A stretch of 13,883 nt of DNA from JBPOFM01 sp038259855 (GTDB lineage: Bacteria; Bacteroidota; Bacteroidia; Flavobacteriales; Flavobacteriaceae): positions 1-13,883 of the forward strand of contig JBBSOJ010000059.1 of NCBI GenBank assembly GCA_038259855.1, read 5' to 3'. The translations under genes were made by a program, and so were the position numbers. Shown one piece after another: positions 1 to 7,334 of this stretch. Every line of letters starts with the position of its first letter. Position 1 is the first letter of the stretch. The notes below the pieces were generated by a model. It searched no databases, had not been told where the DNA came from, and saw only the letters and a list, made by a program, of their open reading frames with translations.

Positions 1-572
1 ACATATCGCGTCAATTGGTTCATAAATGGCGCGCCGAAGAGCAGGCTATTTTAGTTGGCACCACTACCGTTACGGAAGATAATCCTAGCTTGACTGTTCG
101 CGATTGGACGGGCAAACATCCAGTAAGGATTATTTTAGATCAGGATATGAAATTACTGAAAGATCATTCAGTATTCAATAAAGGCACCAAAACCATTTTC
201 ATTAGTTCTCCGGAACATGTGACCGACATAAAAAGAAACGCAAGAGATTGGGAGCAACATGAGGAAACCCCAACAATGGAAGCTATTGCTTCTGACAATT
301 GGCAATTCGATTTTATCGACTGGAGTCAAACAGAACGTATTGCAACTCAACTTTGCCAAATACTATATAAAAGGCACATTACTTCGGTGATCATCGAAGG
401 AGGTGCCCAAACCATACAAACGTTCATCGATGAGAATATGTGGGATGAAGCTCGAGTTTTTACGGGAAACTCAAAATTTAAAAACGGATTGCAGGCCCCT
501 AAATTTTCTGGCTCTTTACGATCTGAAGCAACGATAGTGGAAGATATTTTAAAAACGTATACAAATGATTAA
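1..572 (+). CDS. ribD: RibD, C-terminal reductase domain (5' end outside window)
   Basis: This is the 3' part of the bifunctional riboflavin enzyme RibD. The reductase half reduces the ribosyl side chain of 5-amino-6-(5-phosphoribosylamino)uracil to the ribityl form with NADPH, in the cytoplasm. The open frame runs from base 3 with no start in view. The first residues (ISRQLVHKWRAEEQAILVG) fit the conserved start of the RibD reductase domain, followed by the TVTEDNPSLTVR segment and, near the C-terminus, the IIEGGAQTI substrate-binding loop. About 189 residues are visible. Full RibD is usually about 340-360 residues, so the zinc deaminase domain should lie upstream. A TTG at 15 is only an internal leucine codon. 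The stop overlaps the next gene by eight bases, suggesting cotranscription. Identification is strong from motifs and domain order. Confidence 0.93.
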   Translation, partial: ISRQLVHKWRAEEQAILVGTTTVTEDNPSLTVRDWTGKHPVRIILDQDMKLLKDHSVFNKGTKTIFISSPEHVTDIKRNARDWEQHEETPTMEAIASDNWQFDFIDWSQTERIATQLCQILYKRHITSVIIEGGAQTIQTFIDENMWDEARVFTGNSKFKNGLQAPKFSGSLRSEATIVEDILKTYTND

Positions 573-1176
573 AACCATCATATTTGATTTTGGCGATGTG
601 TTCATCAATCTTGATAAAGAAGGCGCCATGCAAAATGCATTGAATCTGTTTGAATTGGATGTGTTCTCAAAAGACATCATAGCGGTCAACAGCCTATACG
701 AGCAAGGCCTCATGTCATCTGAAGAATTTCTGGATTTCTATGTCAATAATTTTCAACAGCTTACTCGGGAGGATATTTTAGAGGCTTGGCAATTTATCTT
801 AAAGGATTTTCCTGAATACCGATTGGAATTCATTCAAAAATTAGCAGCAACGTCTCAATACAAACTTATCTTATTGAGCAATACAAACGAATTGCACATA
901 AATCATATAAAAGAACATGTGCCGTTTTTCGAAGAATTTAAAAATGCATTTGATGCTTTTTACCTATCGCATGAGCTAAATTTAAGAAAGCCGAACAGCA
1001 ATATATACGAATATGTATTGAGCGAACACGACTTAAGACCCGATGAGACACTCTTTATCGATGATACTGAAGAGAATATTCTATCAGCTGCTAAATTGGG
1101 TATTCACACCTGGCATATTGATCCTTCGGTTGACGACATCATACATCTCTTCAATATAAAATCTCTACCCTTTTGA
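565..1176 (+). CDS. HAD superfamily phosphatase (YihX-like, subfamily IA)
   Basis: This is a cytoplasmic HAD-type hydrolase of 203 residues, a usual length for the family. Motif I is IIFDFGDVF with nucleophile Asp8. The usual second aspartate (+2) is Gly10, as in the YihX-like branch whose motif reads DLGN. Motif II is LLSNT (Ser105), motif III has Lys142 in LRKPN, and motif IV is FIDDTEEN (Asp166, Asp167), which would hold Mg2+. A helical cap fills residues 15-90. The ATG at 565 overlaps the ribD stop by eight bases and the gene is followed by an EamA permease, so it probably belongs to one transcript. The substrate is not known. Because RibD makes a phosphorylated product that HAD phosphatases dephosphorylate in other bacteria, a role in riboflavin synthesis is plausible but inferred. 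Confidence 0.88.
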   Translation: MIKTIIFDFGDVFINLDKEGAMQNALNLFELDVFSKDIIAVNSLYEQGLMSSEEFLDFYVNNFQQLTREDILEAWQFILKDFPEYRLEFIQKLAATSQYKLILLSNTNELHINHIKEHVPFFEEFKNAFDAFYLSHELNLRKPNSNIYEYVLSEHDLRPDETLFIDDTEENILSAAKLGIHTWHIDPSVDDIIHLFNIKSLPF

Positions 1177-2030
1177 TCTATATTTTAATGAGCATTTTAT
1201 GCTCAACATTTATATTTATCGTCTTTAAATTATTTGGTGTTTTTAAGATTGAAGCCTCCAAAGCCATCATCATTAATTATTTTGCAGCTTTTGCATTAGG
1301 AATCATCAGCTATTCAAAACCAATCCATATTCAACATATCATCTCACAAAAATGGATTTTTGGTGCGGTGATTCTAGGCGTTTTATTTATTGTGATTTTC
1401 AATGTTATGGCTATCACGGCACAGAAAAACGGATTATCAGTCGCTTCGGTGGCCACTAAAATGTCAGTCGTAATTCCTGTTGTTTTTGGAATTTTTGCTT
1501 ATAAGGAAGAATTAAGCACAGCCTTGATCATAGGTATTATTTTGGCTCTGTGCTCAGTTTATCTTACATCCTCGAAATCTGCCACGGTCACCAACCTTAA
1601 ACGCAACTTACTTTTACCGATCGTTTTATTCGTTGGCTCTGGAGTTATAGATACCTTGATCAAATATTTTCAATCGCACCATATGGCAAAAGATGATGTT
1701 TCTATATTTTCGGCAGCCTTGTTCTTTGCGGCGGCTGTTGCAGGCATCATACAATTGATCTTTCAGAAAAAAGTCCGTTATAATGTCAAGACCATTGTCG
1801 GAGGCATCGTGCTTGGTTTAGTGAATTTTGGGTCTCTTTATTTTTTGATAAAGTCGCTTCAAATGGAATCATGGTCTAGTGCCACCATCTTTACATTGAA
1901 TAATGTCGGAATTGTGATGCTCTCTACTTTGGTGGGAAAATTTTTCTTTAAGGAAGAACTGCTCATTAAAAATTGGGCAGGCATCGGTTTGGCAATCATT
2001 TCCATCGTCATCATCACATTTGCTGTTTGA
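1173..2030 (+). CDS. EamA/DMT-family transporter, TTG start
   Basis: This is an inner-membrane permease of the drug/metabolite transporter superfamily, 285 residues, with about ten hydrophobic helices and an internal two-fold EamA repeat. Conserved features include a helix-ending KEEL in each half (FAYKEELST near residue 112 and FFKEELLIKNW near 260) followed by a helix rich in G, I and A. The start chosen is the TTG at 1173, which overlaps the preceding TGA as TTGA and gives MIYILMSIL, a hydrophobic N-terminus that suits the family. An ATG at 1188 would shorten it by five residues and cannot be excluded. The substrate cannot be read from the sequence. The family exports or imports many metabolites and includes the RibN riboflavin transporters, which is of interest because ribD lies in the same gene string. 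Confidence 0.88.
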   Translation: MIYILMSILCSTFIFIVFKLFGVFKIEASKAIIINYFAAFALGIISYSKPIHIQHIISQKWIFGAVILGVLFIVIFNVMAITAQKNGLSVASVATKMSVVIPVVFGIFAYKEELSTALIIGIILALCSVYLTSSKSATVTNLKRNLLLPIVLFVGSGVIDTLIKYFQSHHMAKDDVSIFSAALFFAAAVAGIIQLIFQKKVRYNVKTIVGGIVLGLVNFGSLYFLIKSLQMESWSSATIFTLNNVGIVMLSTLVGKFFFKEELLIKNWAGIGLAIISIVIITFAV

Positions 2031-2647
2031 ACGAACTTGACACATATAAAACCATTACAAAGACATCCGTCGAAGTTTTGTTCAAAGACAAAAACAGTAA
2101 GTTTTTTGGTGTGGCATTTCCAATAAAAAAGGAAGCTGATGTAAAAGCCAAGATCGAGCTTTTAAAAAAGAGCCATCCAAAAGCCGGGCACTTTTGTTAC
2201 GCCTATCAAATCGGCACTCATGAAGATGCCATATTATATAGAGCCAATGATGACGGTGAGCCAAAAAACAGTGCAGGAATGCCAATTTATGGGCAAATAC
2301 AATCGTTTGATATCACCAATGTCTTAATTGTGGTCATAAGATATTTCGGCGGTACGAAACTCGGTGTAAGCGGCTTGATCAATGCCTATAAAACGACGGC
2401 TCAAATGGCTTTGGAGGCGTCTAAAATAGTCACGAAGACTATCAATGTTCATTATATTCTAAAGTTTGAATATAAAAACATGAATACAGCGATGCGCATC
2501 ATAAAGGAAAAAAACTTGAAAATAATCAATCAACAGTTGGAACAAACGTGCACTATAGAAATTTCGGTGAGATTGAAAAAATCTCAATCTGTTTTGGAAT
2601 CATTTGACCACCTTCACGGCATCGACATCCAAGTTTTAAACGATTAA
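2027..2647 (+). CDS. yigZ: YigZ/IMPACT family protein (UPF0029), TTG start
   Basis: This is a cytoplasmic YigZ/IMPACT-type protein of 206 residues, which matches the family length of about 205. The N-terminal domain carries the family signatures NDDGEPKNSAGMP (about residues 74-86) and VIRYFGGTKLGVSGL (about 103-117). A C-terminal ferredoxin-like domain, often called DUF1949, follows from about residue 135. Eukaryotic IMPACT modulates translation stress; the bacterial role is not settled. The start is set at the TTG at 2027, which overlaps the permease TGA as TTGA. The first in-frame ATG falls inside the conserved core at Met85, and a farther upstream TTG at 1973 would add 18 unrelated histidine-rich residues inside the permease gene. 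The 3' end overlaps the convergent thioesterase gene by four bases. Confidence 0.9.
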   Translation: MNELDTYKTITKTSVEVLFKDKNSKFFGVAFPIKKEADVKAKIELLKKSHPKAGHFCYAYQIGTHEDAILYRANDDGEPKNSAGMPIYGQIQSFDITNVLIVVIRYFGGTKLGVSGLINAYKTTAQMALEASKIVTKTINVHYILKFEYKNMNTAMRIIKEKNLKIINQQLEQTCTIEISVRLKKSQSVLESFDHLHGIDIQVLND

Positions 2648-3054
2648 TCTTGTAGTTTGTCTAAAACATATTTTGGACACCTCGTAGGCCTATTCCTGTT
2701 AATGTCGATAAATACCAACGTTGTAGATCCTGTTGCTAAAATTTCATTGGCTTCATTAAGAATTTCATATTCGAATTCTATCGAAACAGAAGGCAATTTT
2801 ATAAGTCGAGTTTTTACTTTAATCAAGTCATCATACCGTGCTGGCTTTTTGAATTTTACGTCCAACGCTATTACAGGAAGCATCACACCATTTTCCTCCA
2901 TTTCTTTGTAAGAAACGCCAAATTTACGCAGCCACTCCACTCTTCCAACCTCAAAATATTGTGCGTAATTACCGTGATAGACAACACCCATTTGATCGGT
3001 TTCCCCGTATCTGACACGTAATTGAATTTCATCGTATTTTAAGGAATCTACCAT
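2644..3054 (-). CDS. Acyl-CoA thioesterase, YbgC/4HBT hotdog family
   Basis: This is a single hotdog-fold thioesterase of 136 residues, typical for the YbgC/FadM branch, that would hydrolyse acyl-CoA or acyl-ACP thioesters in the cytoplasm. The diagnostic segment RYGETDQMGVVYHGNYAQYF spans residues 15-34. It contains Asp20, the catalytic carboxylate of the 4-hydroxybenzoyl-CoA thioesterase family, and the HGNY turn. The C-terminal strand LATGSTTLVFID also fits the fold. The ATG at 3054 is the only start that gives a family-like N-terminus. The gene reads away from dnaA and converges on yigZ; both stops come from the same TTAA at 2644-2647. I could not find a TAnnTTTG promoter for it in the 187-base gap. 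Acyl specificity is not predictable here. Confidence 0.91.
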   Translation of the reverse strand: MVDSLKYDEIQLRVRYGETDQMGVVYHGNYAQYFEVGRVEWLRKFGVSYKEMEENGVMLPVIALDVKFKKPARYDDLIKVKTRLIKLPSVSIEFEYEILNEANEILATGSTTLVFIDINRNRPTRCPKYVLDKLQD

Positions 3055-3155
3055 CTTTTTAAATTAATTTTTTGTAATTTCAACAAGATTTAAACATGGG
3101 GAAATTTTTATTAATATTCAATGTAATTTGATTTTTTTATTAAGAATTTTGTTCA

Positions 3156-3163
3156 CATATTTG
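3156..3163 (+). promoter_or_regulatory. Possible dnaA promoter -7 element
   Basis: CATATTTG matches the Bacteroidota -7 consensus TAnnTTTG except at the first base. A TTTG at 3127-3130 could be the -33 element, but its spacing of 25 bases is longer than usual. It would place the transcript start near 3170 and give a leader of about 70 bases before dnaA. This is only a plausible match in very AT-rich DNA. Confidence 0.35.
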
Positions 3164-3179
3164 CCATGTTAAAATTTTC

Positions 3180-3206
3180 AAGAGAAACCAAAATTCTCTT
3201 TTTTTT
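3180..3206 (+). terminator. Terminator-like hairpin and T-run in dnaA leader
   Basis: AAGAGAA at 3180-3186 pairs perfectly with TTCTCTT at 3194-3200 around the seven-base loop ACCAAAA, and eight consecutive T residues span 3199-3206. This is the layout of an intrinsic terminator for + strand transcripts. The stem is short and has only two G-C pairs, so it would be weak. It lies 35 bases before the dnaA ATG, within the likely leader, so it may act as an attenuator, or it may be chance in AT-rich sequence. Confidence 0.35.
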
Positions 3207-3241
3207 ACTAATCTATTACAACTAAAAAAGTCACTTTAAGA

Positions 3242-4669
3242 ATGAATTTAACTGCTCAAACAGTTTGGGAGAATTGCCTGTCTTTTATAAAGGACAACAT
3301 ACAACCCCAAGCTTACAAAACTTGGTTTGAACCCATTGCAGCAGTTAAACTTACCGATAACGCTTTAAGCATCCAAGTTCCCAGTAAGTTTTTTTATGAG
3401 TGGCTTGAAGAACATTATGTTAAGATTTTAAAAGTAGCATTGACAAAACAGCTTGGCGAAACCGCGAAACTGGTCTATGTTATTAAAATGGAGAACAGTT
3501 ATGGCAATAAACAACCATTTACTGAAAAAATACCAAGCTCCAATAGAAGCGGATTAAAATCGCAAGATGTTGATATTCCTCTACAGAATAAAAATCCTGA
3601 ACTAAAAAATCCATTCGTAATCCCTGGAATACGAAATGTAAAGATTGAATCACAACTAAATCCTAATTACAGCTTTGAGAATTTTCTTGAAGGCGATTCC
3701 AATCGCTTGGCTCGTAATGCCGGTTTAGCGGTGGCCAATAAGCCTGGTGGCACCTCTTTTAATCCCTTATTGATTTTTGGTGGTGTTGGTCTTGGAAAAA
3801 CACATTTGGCTCACGCGATTGGTGTTGACATCAAGGATAAGTATCCCGAAAAAACGGTGCTTTATATTTCAGCTGAAAAATTTACACAACAGTATATCGA
3901 TTCGGTAAAAAAGAACAACCGAAATGATTTTATTCATTTCTATCAAATCATTGATGTGTTGATTATTGATGATGTTCAATTTCTTTCTGGTAAATCTGGA
4001 ACGCAGGATGTCTTTTTTCATATTTTCAATCATTTACATCAAAACGGAAAACAGGTCATTTTAACCAGTGACAAGGCTCCGGTAGATATGCAAGATATTG
4101 AGCAACGATTACTTTCCCGATTTAAATGGGGCTTATCGGCAGAATTACAAACACCAGATTTTGAAACACGCGTCTCCATCCTTAAGAACAAATTGTATCG
4201 TGATGGTGTTGATATGGATGATGATATCATTGAGTATGTCGCGAAACACATCAAAACAAACGTTCGTGAATTGGAAGGGGCGATCATATCCTTAATTGCC
4301 CAATCATCCTTTAACAAAAAAGAAATCACGGTAAATCTTGCCAAAGAAATCGTTGAGAAGTTCGTTAAAAATACCAAGAGAGAAGTTTCCATAGACTATA
4401 TTCAAAAAGTGGTATCTGACTACTTTCAAATGGATGTGAGTACGTTACAATCAAAAACGAGAAAGCGCCATATTGTACAAGCGCGACAACTAGCGATGTT
4501 TTTTGCAAAGAAATTTACAAAAGCATCCTTGGCAAGTATTGGCTCTCAAATAGGAAAGAGAGACCATGCTACCGTTCTACATGCTTGCAAAACTGTTGAT
4601 AATCTTTCGTCAACCGATAAGCAATTTAAAAAGTATGTTGATGATCTTTCTAAAAAACTTTCCCTTTAA
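3242..4669 (+). CDS. dnaA: Chromosomal replication initiator DnaA
   Basis: DnaA binds DnaA boxes at oriC, opens the duplex as an ATP filament and loads the helicase. At 475 residues it is a normal length. Domain I (residues 1-80, starting TVWENCLSFIKDNI) handles partner contacts, and a variable linker follows to about residue 140. The AAA+ domain contains Walker A GGVGLGKTH (residues 180-188, Lys186) and Walker B LIIDDVQF (240-247). The sensor/arginine region includes EQRLLSRFKWG. Domain IV carries the helix-turn-helix and the signature KRDHATVLHACK around residues 439-450, which reads the DnaA box. The ATG at 3242 gives the standard N-terminus. A tyrosine phosphatase gene begins 12 bases downstream. 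I saw no cluster of DnaA boxes nearby, so the origin is not shown to be here. Confidence 0.99.
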   Translation: MNLTAQTVWENCLSFIKDNIQPQAYKTWFEPIAAVKLTDNALSIQVPSKFFYEWLEEHYVKILKVALTKQLGETAKLVYVIKMENSYGNKQPFTEKIPSSNRSGLKSQDVDIPLQNKNPELKNPFVIPGIRNVKIESQLNPNYSFENFLEGDSNRLARNAGLAVANKPGGTSFNPLLIFGGVGLGKTHLAHAIGVDIKDKYPEKTVLYISAEKFTQQYIDSVKKNNRNDFIHFYQIIDVLIIDDVQFLSGKSGTQDVFFHIFNHLHQNGKQVILTSDKAPVDMQDIEQRLLSRFKWGLSAELQTPDFETRVSILKNKLYRDGVDMDDDIIEYVAKHIKTNVRELEGAIISLIAQSSFNKKEITVNLAKEIVEKFVKNTKREVSIDYIQKVVSDYFQMDVSTLQSKTRKRHIVQARQLAMFFAKKFTKASLASIGSQIGKRDHATVLHACKTVDNLSSTDKQFKKYVDDLSKKLSL

Positions 4670-4681
4670 TCACCTTATGAC

Positions 4682-5137
4682 ATGACACGAATACTTATGG
4701 TATGCTTGGGTAACATTTGTCGTTCTCCATTAGCTCATGGTATCATGGCTTCAAAATTGCCCGATAATGCTTTTTTCGTAGATTCTGCTGGGACCGGTAA
4801 TTATCATATTGGCTCTGCCCCTGACCAGCGTTCCATAGATGTTGCAAAACGCCATGGAATTGAGATTTCAGAACAAACGTGTCGACAATTCACTGTGGCA
4901 GATTATGATAACTTTGATCATATATATGTTATGGATGCTTCTAACTTGAGTGATGTTCTCAAAATAGCTCGCAATTCCTATGATAAAAATAAAGTGTCAC
5001 TGCTTGTTGATGTACTTGATCTTTCCATTAATGAAGTCCCAGATCCTTATCACGGTACTACTAAAGATTTTAAAATGGTTTATGATATTTTAGAAAACGC
5101 ATGTGATGTCCTATCTGAACGATTTAAGAATAGTTAG
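4682..5137 (+). CDS. Low-molecular-weight protein-tyrosine phosphatase
   Basis: This is a cytoplasmic phosphatase of the LMW-PTP/ArsC-like fold, 151 residues, the usual size. The P-loop CX5R reads VCLGNICRSP with catalytic Cys8 and Arg14 near the N-terminus, as the family requires. The general acid is Asp121 in the VPDPYHG motif near the C-terminus. The segments VDSAGTGNYHIG and YVMDASN are also family-typical. Such enzymes dephosphorylate tyrosine-phosphorylated proteins, often those controlling polysaccharide export, but no kinase or capsule gene is visible here. The start is the ATG at 4682; an ATG at 4677 is out of frame. The gene follows dnaA by 12 bases without a visible promoter or terminator, so it is probably cotranscribed with dnaA. 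Confidence 0.96.
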   Translation: MTRILMVCLGNICRSPLAHGIMASKLPDNAFFVDSAGTGNYHIGSAPDQRSIDVAKRHGIEISEQTCRQFTVADYDNFDHIYVMDASNLSDVLKIARNSYDKNKVSLLVDVLDLSINEVPDPYHGTTKDFKMVYDILENACDVLSERFKNS

Positions 5138-5206
5138 TCGACAATAATCATCTTTCGTAAATCATTTTTTGTAAATTAGGGATATTGAAGCCAAAAAAGT
5201 TATCCT

Positions 5207-6613
5207 ATGTATCGATCCTTTCTGACCTTGTTATGCGCTTTCACCTTTTTATCATTTCAAGGACAAAATATTGATCTTGAAACGTTTTCAACTGGTTTTA
5301 ATGCACCTATCAACATAAAGAATGCTGGCGATGCACGACTGTTTGTTGTCGAGAGGGCCGGCCTTATACAAATTGTCAATTCTGACGGTTCAAAAAATGC
5401 CACACCATTTTTAAATATCAATCCGAGCGTGTCCGATTCAGGTGGAGAACGGGGTTTATTAGGGTTGGCGTTTCATCCTGATTATGCCAACAACGGCTTC
5501 TTTTATGTAAATTACATCAATAACAACAACAATTCGGTTATATCAAGGTTTTCTAGAGACCCTTCTAACGATGATCTTGCCGATAGTAGCTCCGAATTAC
5601 AGTTATTAACTTTTACACAACCTTTTAGCAATCATAATGGGGGCGACATGGCTTTTGGACCAGACGGCTACCTTTATATTGCATCTGGCGATGGAGGTTC
5701 AGGCGGTGACCCTGGTAATAGAGCACAATCCTTAACAACGCTTTTAGGTAAACTGCTTCGGATTGATGTAGATGCCTCAACCAACGGAACTTATGGAATT
5801 CCACCCGATAATCCATTTGTTGCTGATAACAACGCACTTGATGAAATATGGGCTTATGGATTAAGAAATCCTTGGAGATTTTCATTTGATAGCGACAATG
5901 GAGATTTATGGATCGCTGATGTTGGTCAAAATGCTATTGAAGAAATTAATCTGACTGCGTCAACATCCGCAGGACTCAATTATGGGTGGCGATGTTATGA
6001 AGGAAACACGGTTTTTGATCAAAGCGACAATTGTCCCATGGATAGTAGCTTAACATTTCCGATTGCAAATTACTCCCACAGCGGTAATGGGGTGCCTAAA
6101 TGTTCTATTACTGGCGGCTATAGATACCGCGGATCTGCGTATCCAAATTTTAGTGGACTTTATTTTTTTGCCGACTTTTGTAGTAATGAAATTGGTACAT
6201 TAGAGCAAACTGCCACAGGATGGACGATGGCTTTTTCTTCTCCTTTTAGCGGTGTAGGAATTACGACGTTTGGACAAGATATCGAAGGTGAATTATATGT
6301 AGGTGGTATTCAATCTGGAACTATTTACAAACTTGTGGATACCACACTTGGAATTGAAGACTTTAAAAGATTTGACGTCAAAACATATCCAAACCCCATT
6401 AAAAATAATATTTCAATACATGCTTTACAGTCTTCAACAATACTTCAATCTGCGGATATCTATGACATTCAGGGTACATTGGTATACTCCCTGGCTGATA
6501 TCAATTCGGTAATGATTACGTTTTCAATGGATAAATTTATGAGTGGAATTTATATTATAAAGATAACCAATTCCAAAAATAATTCAATTTTCAAAAAGAT
6601 CATCAAATACTAA
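5207..6613 (+). CDS. Secreted PQQ-type glucose/sorbosone dehydrogenase with T9SS tail
   Basis: This is an exported six-bladed beta-propeller sugar dehydrogenase of the GSDH family, 468 residues. Residues 1-19 form a signal peptide (LTLLCAFTFLSFQGQ). The catalytic base is likely His143 in NHNGGDMAFGPDGYLYIASG, and other family signatures are GLRNPWRFSFD, DVGQNAIEEINL and NYGWRCYEG. PQQ and Ca2+ are the expected cofactors, by family. Several cysteines in the mature part suggest disulfides. Residues from about 390 (YPNPIKNNISI) to the end form a type A T9SS sorting domain with a typical MSGIYIIKI segment, so the protein should cross the outer membrane and be released or surface-anchored. The true substrate is unknown; many family members are called dehydrogenases by homology only. 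It starts 69 bases after the phosphatase gene and overlaps the next gene by one base. Confidence 0.93.
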   Translation: MYRSFLTLLCAFTFLSFQGQNIDLETFSTGFNAPINIKNAGDARLFVVERAGLIQIVNSDGSKNATPFLNINPSVSDSGGERGLLGLAFHPDYANNGFFYVNYINNNNNSVISRFSRDPSNDDLADSSSELQLLTFTQPFSNHNGGDMAFGPDGYLYIASGDGGSGGDPGNRAQSLTTLLGKLLRIDVDASTNGTYGIPPDNPFVADNNALDEIWAYGLRNPWRFSFDSDNGDLWIADVGQNAIEEINLTASTSAGLNYGWRCYEGNTVFDQSDNCPMDSSLTFPIANYSHSGNGVPKCSITGGYRYRGSAYPNFSGLYFFADFCSNEIGTLEQTATGWTMAFSSPFSGVGITTFGQDIEGELYVGGIQSGTIYKLVDTTLGIEDFKRFDVKTYPNPIKNNISIHALQSSTILQSADIYDIQGTLVYSLADINSVMITFSMDKFMSGIYIIKITNSKNNSIFKKIIKY

Positions 6614-7329
6614 TGCAGACACAATCCGGAAAATTATATTTGATTCCAACAGGTTTGGGAGACAATCCACCTTTAGAAGTTTTACCGATTTCAATAAAAA
6701 AAATCATAGAATCCATTGATGATTATATTGTAGAGAATGAAAAAACAGCTAGGCGCTTTATAAAGTCGATCCACTCCAAAAAATCACAACCAAGTTTGAA
6801 TTTTCACGTGCTGAATAAGTATACGCAGCCGGAGGAATTAACCACTTTCTTAAATGCTTGTAAAGAAGGAAAACCGATGGGACTGCTATCGGAAGCTGGC
6901 TGTCCTGCCATAGCCGATCCTGGAGCAGACATCGTGAGAATGGCTCATCAATCAAACATACAAGTGGTACCGCTGGTTGGCCCTTCTAGTATTGTGTTGG
7001 CATTGATGGGATCTGGGATGAATGGTCAAAGTTTTGCATTTAACGGATATCTACCCATTGATAAAGGCGAACGTAAATCCGAATTAAAACGTTTGGAAAA
7101 ATTATCATTGGATCAAAATCAATCGCAATTGTTTATTGAGACGCCCTACAGGAACAACAAAATGCTAGAAGATTTGTGTGCATCCCTTCATGGGGATACC
7201 CGCGTTTGCGTGGCATGCGACCTTACCTTACCTACCGAATATATAAAAACAATGCCGGCTAAAGATTGGAGGCCTTCAAACGTAGACCTGCATAAAAGGC
7301 CAGCAATATTTATTATACACAAAGACTAG
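6613..7329 (+). CDS. SAM-dependent methyltransferase, tetrapyrrole-methylase fold (RsmI-related)
   Basis: This is a 238-residue methyltransferase of the tetrapyrrole methylase superfamily, related to but shorter than RsmI, which methylates 16S rRNA. It begins GKLYLIPTGLGDNPPLEVLP, the family's first strand and SAM loop, where RsmI has a PTPIGN-type motif. Then come LLSEAGCPAIADPGADIV (residues 91-108), which corresponds to the RsmI SDAGTPGISDPG motif, and LVGPSSIVLAL (121-131), the second SAM-binding loop. LFIETPYRNNKMLEDL also fits. The substrate may be rRNA but is not proven, and some flavobacteria carry this short form in addition to full RsmI. Its ATG shares one base with the preceding stop (TAATG), so translation may be coupled to the dehydrogenase gene. 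It converges on the lysozyme-like gene with five bases between the stops and no clear terminator. Confidence 0.9.
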   Translation: MQTQSGKLYLIPTGLGDNPPLEVLPISIKKIIESIDDYIVENEKTARRFIKSIHSKKSQPSLNFHVLNKYTQPEELTTFLNACKEGKPMGLLSEAGCPAIADPGADIVRMAHQSNIQVVPLVGPSSIVLALMGSGMNGQSFAFNGYLPIDKGERKSELKRLEKLSLDQNQSQLFIETPYRNNKMLEDLCASLHGDTRVCVACDLTLPTEYIKTMPAKDWRPSNVDLHKRPAIFIIHKD

Positions 7330-7334
7330 TATAA

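Noticed and set aside
1973..2026. A longer YigZ start adding 18 residues (histidine-rich)
   Set aside because: The extra residues are the permease gene read in another frame, do not resemble the family, and would need a 58-base overlap; the TTG at 2027 gives the normal length.
3055..3241. Replication origin next to dnaA
   Set aside because: The gap is AT-rich but I could find no TTATCCACA-type DnaA boxes or iterons in it; an isolated near-match at 6334 is inside a coding gene. GC-skew over the genome would decide.
4039..4392. A 117-codon open frame antisense to dnaA
   Set aside because: It lies entirely within the conserved AAA+ and domain III coding of dnaA, has no recognisable domain and no promoter; it reflects codon bias of the sense gene.
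5138..5206. Promoter or terminator between the tyrosine phosphatase and the sugar dehydrogenase
   Set aside because: The 69 bases contain T-runs and TTTTTTG, but no TAnnTTTG at a fitting distance and no stable hairpin.
5625..5885. An 86-codon open frame antisense to the sugar dehydrogenase gene
   Set aside because: It is opposite the highly conserved catalytic region of the dehydrogenase and shows no domain or start signal.
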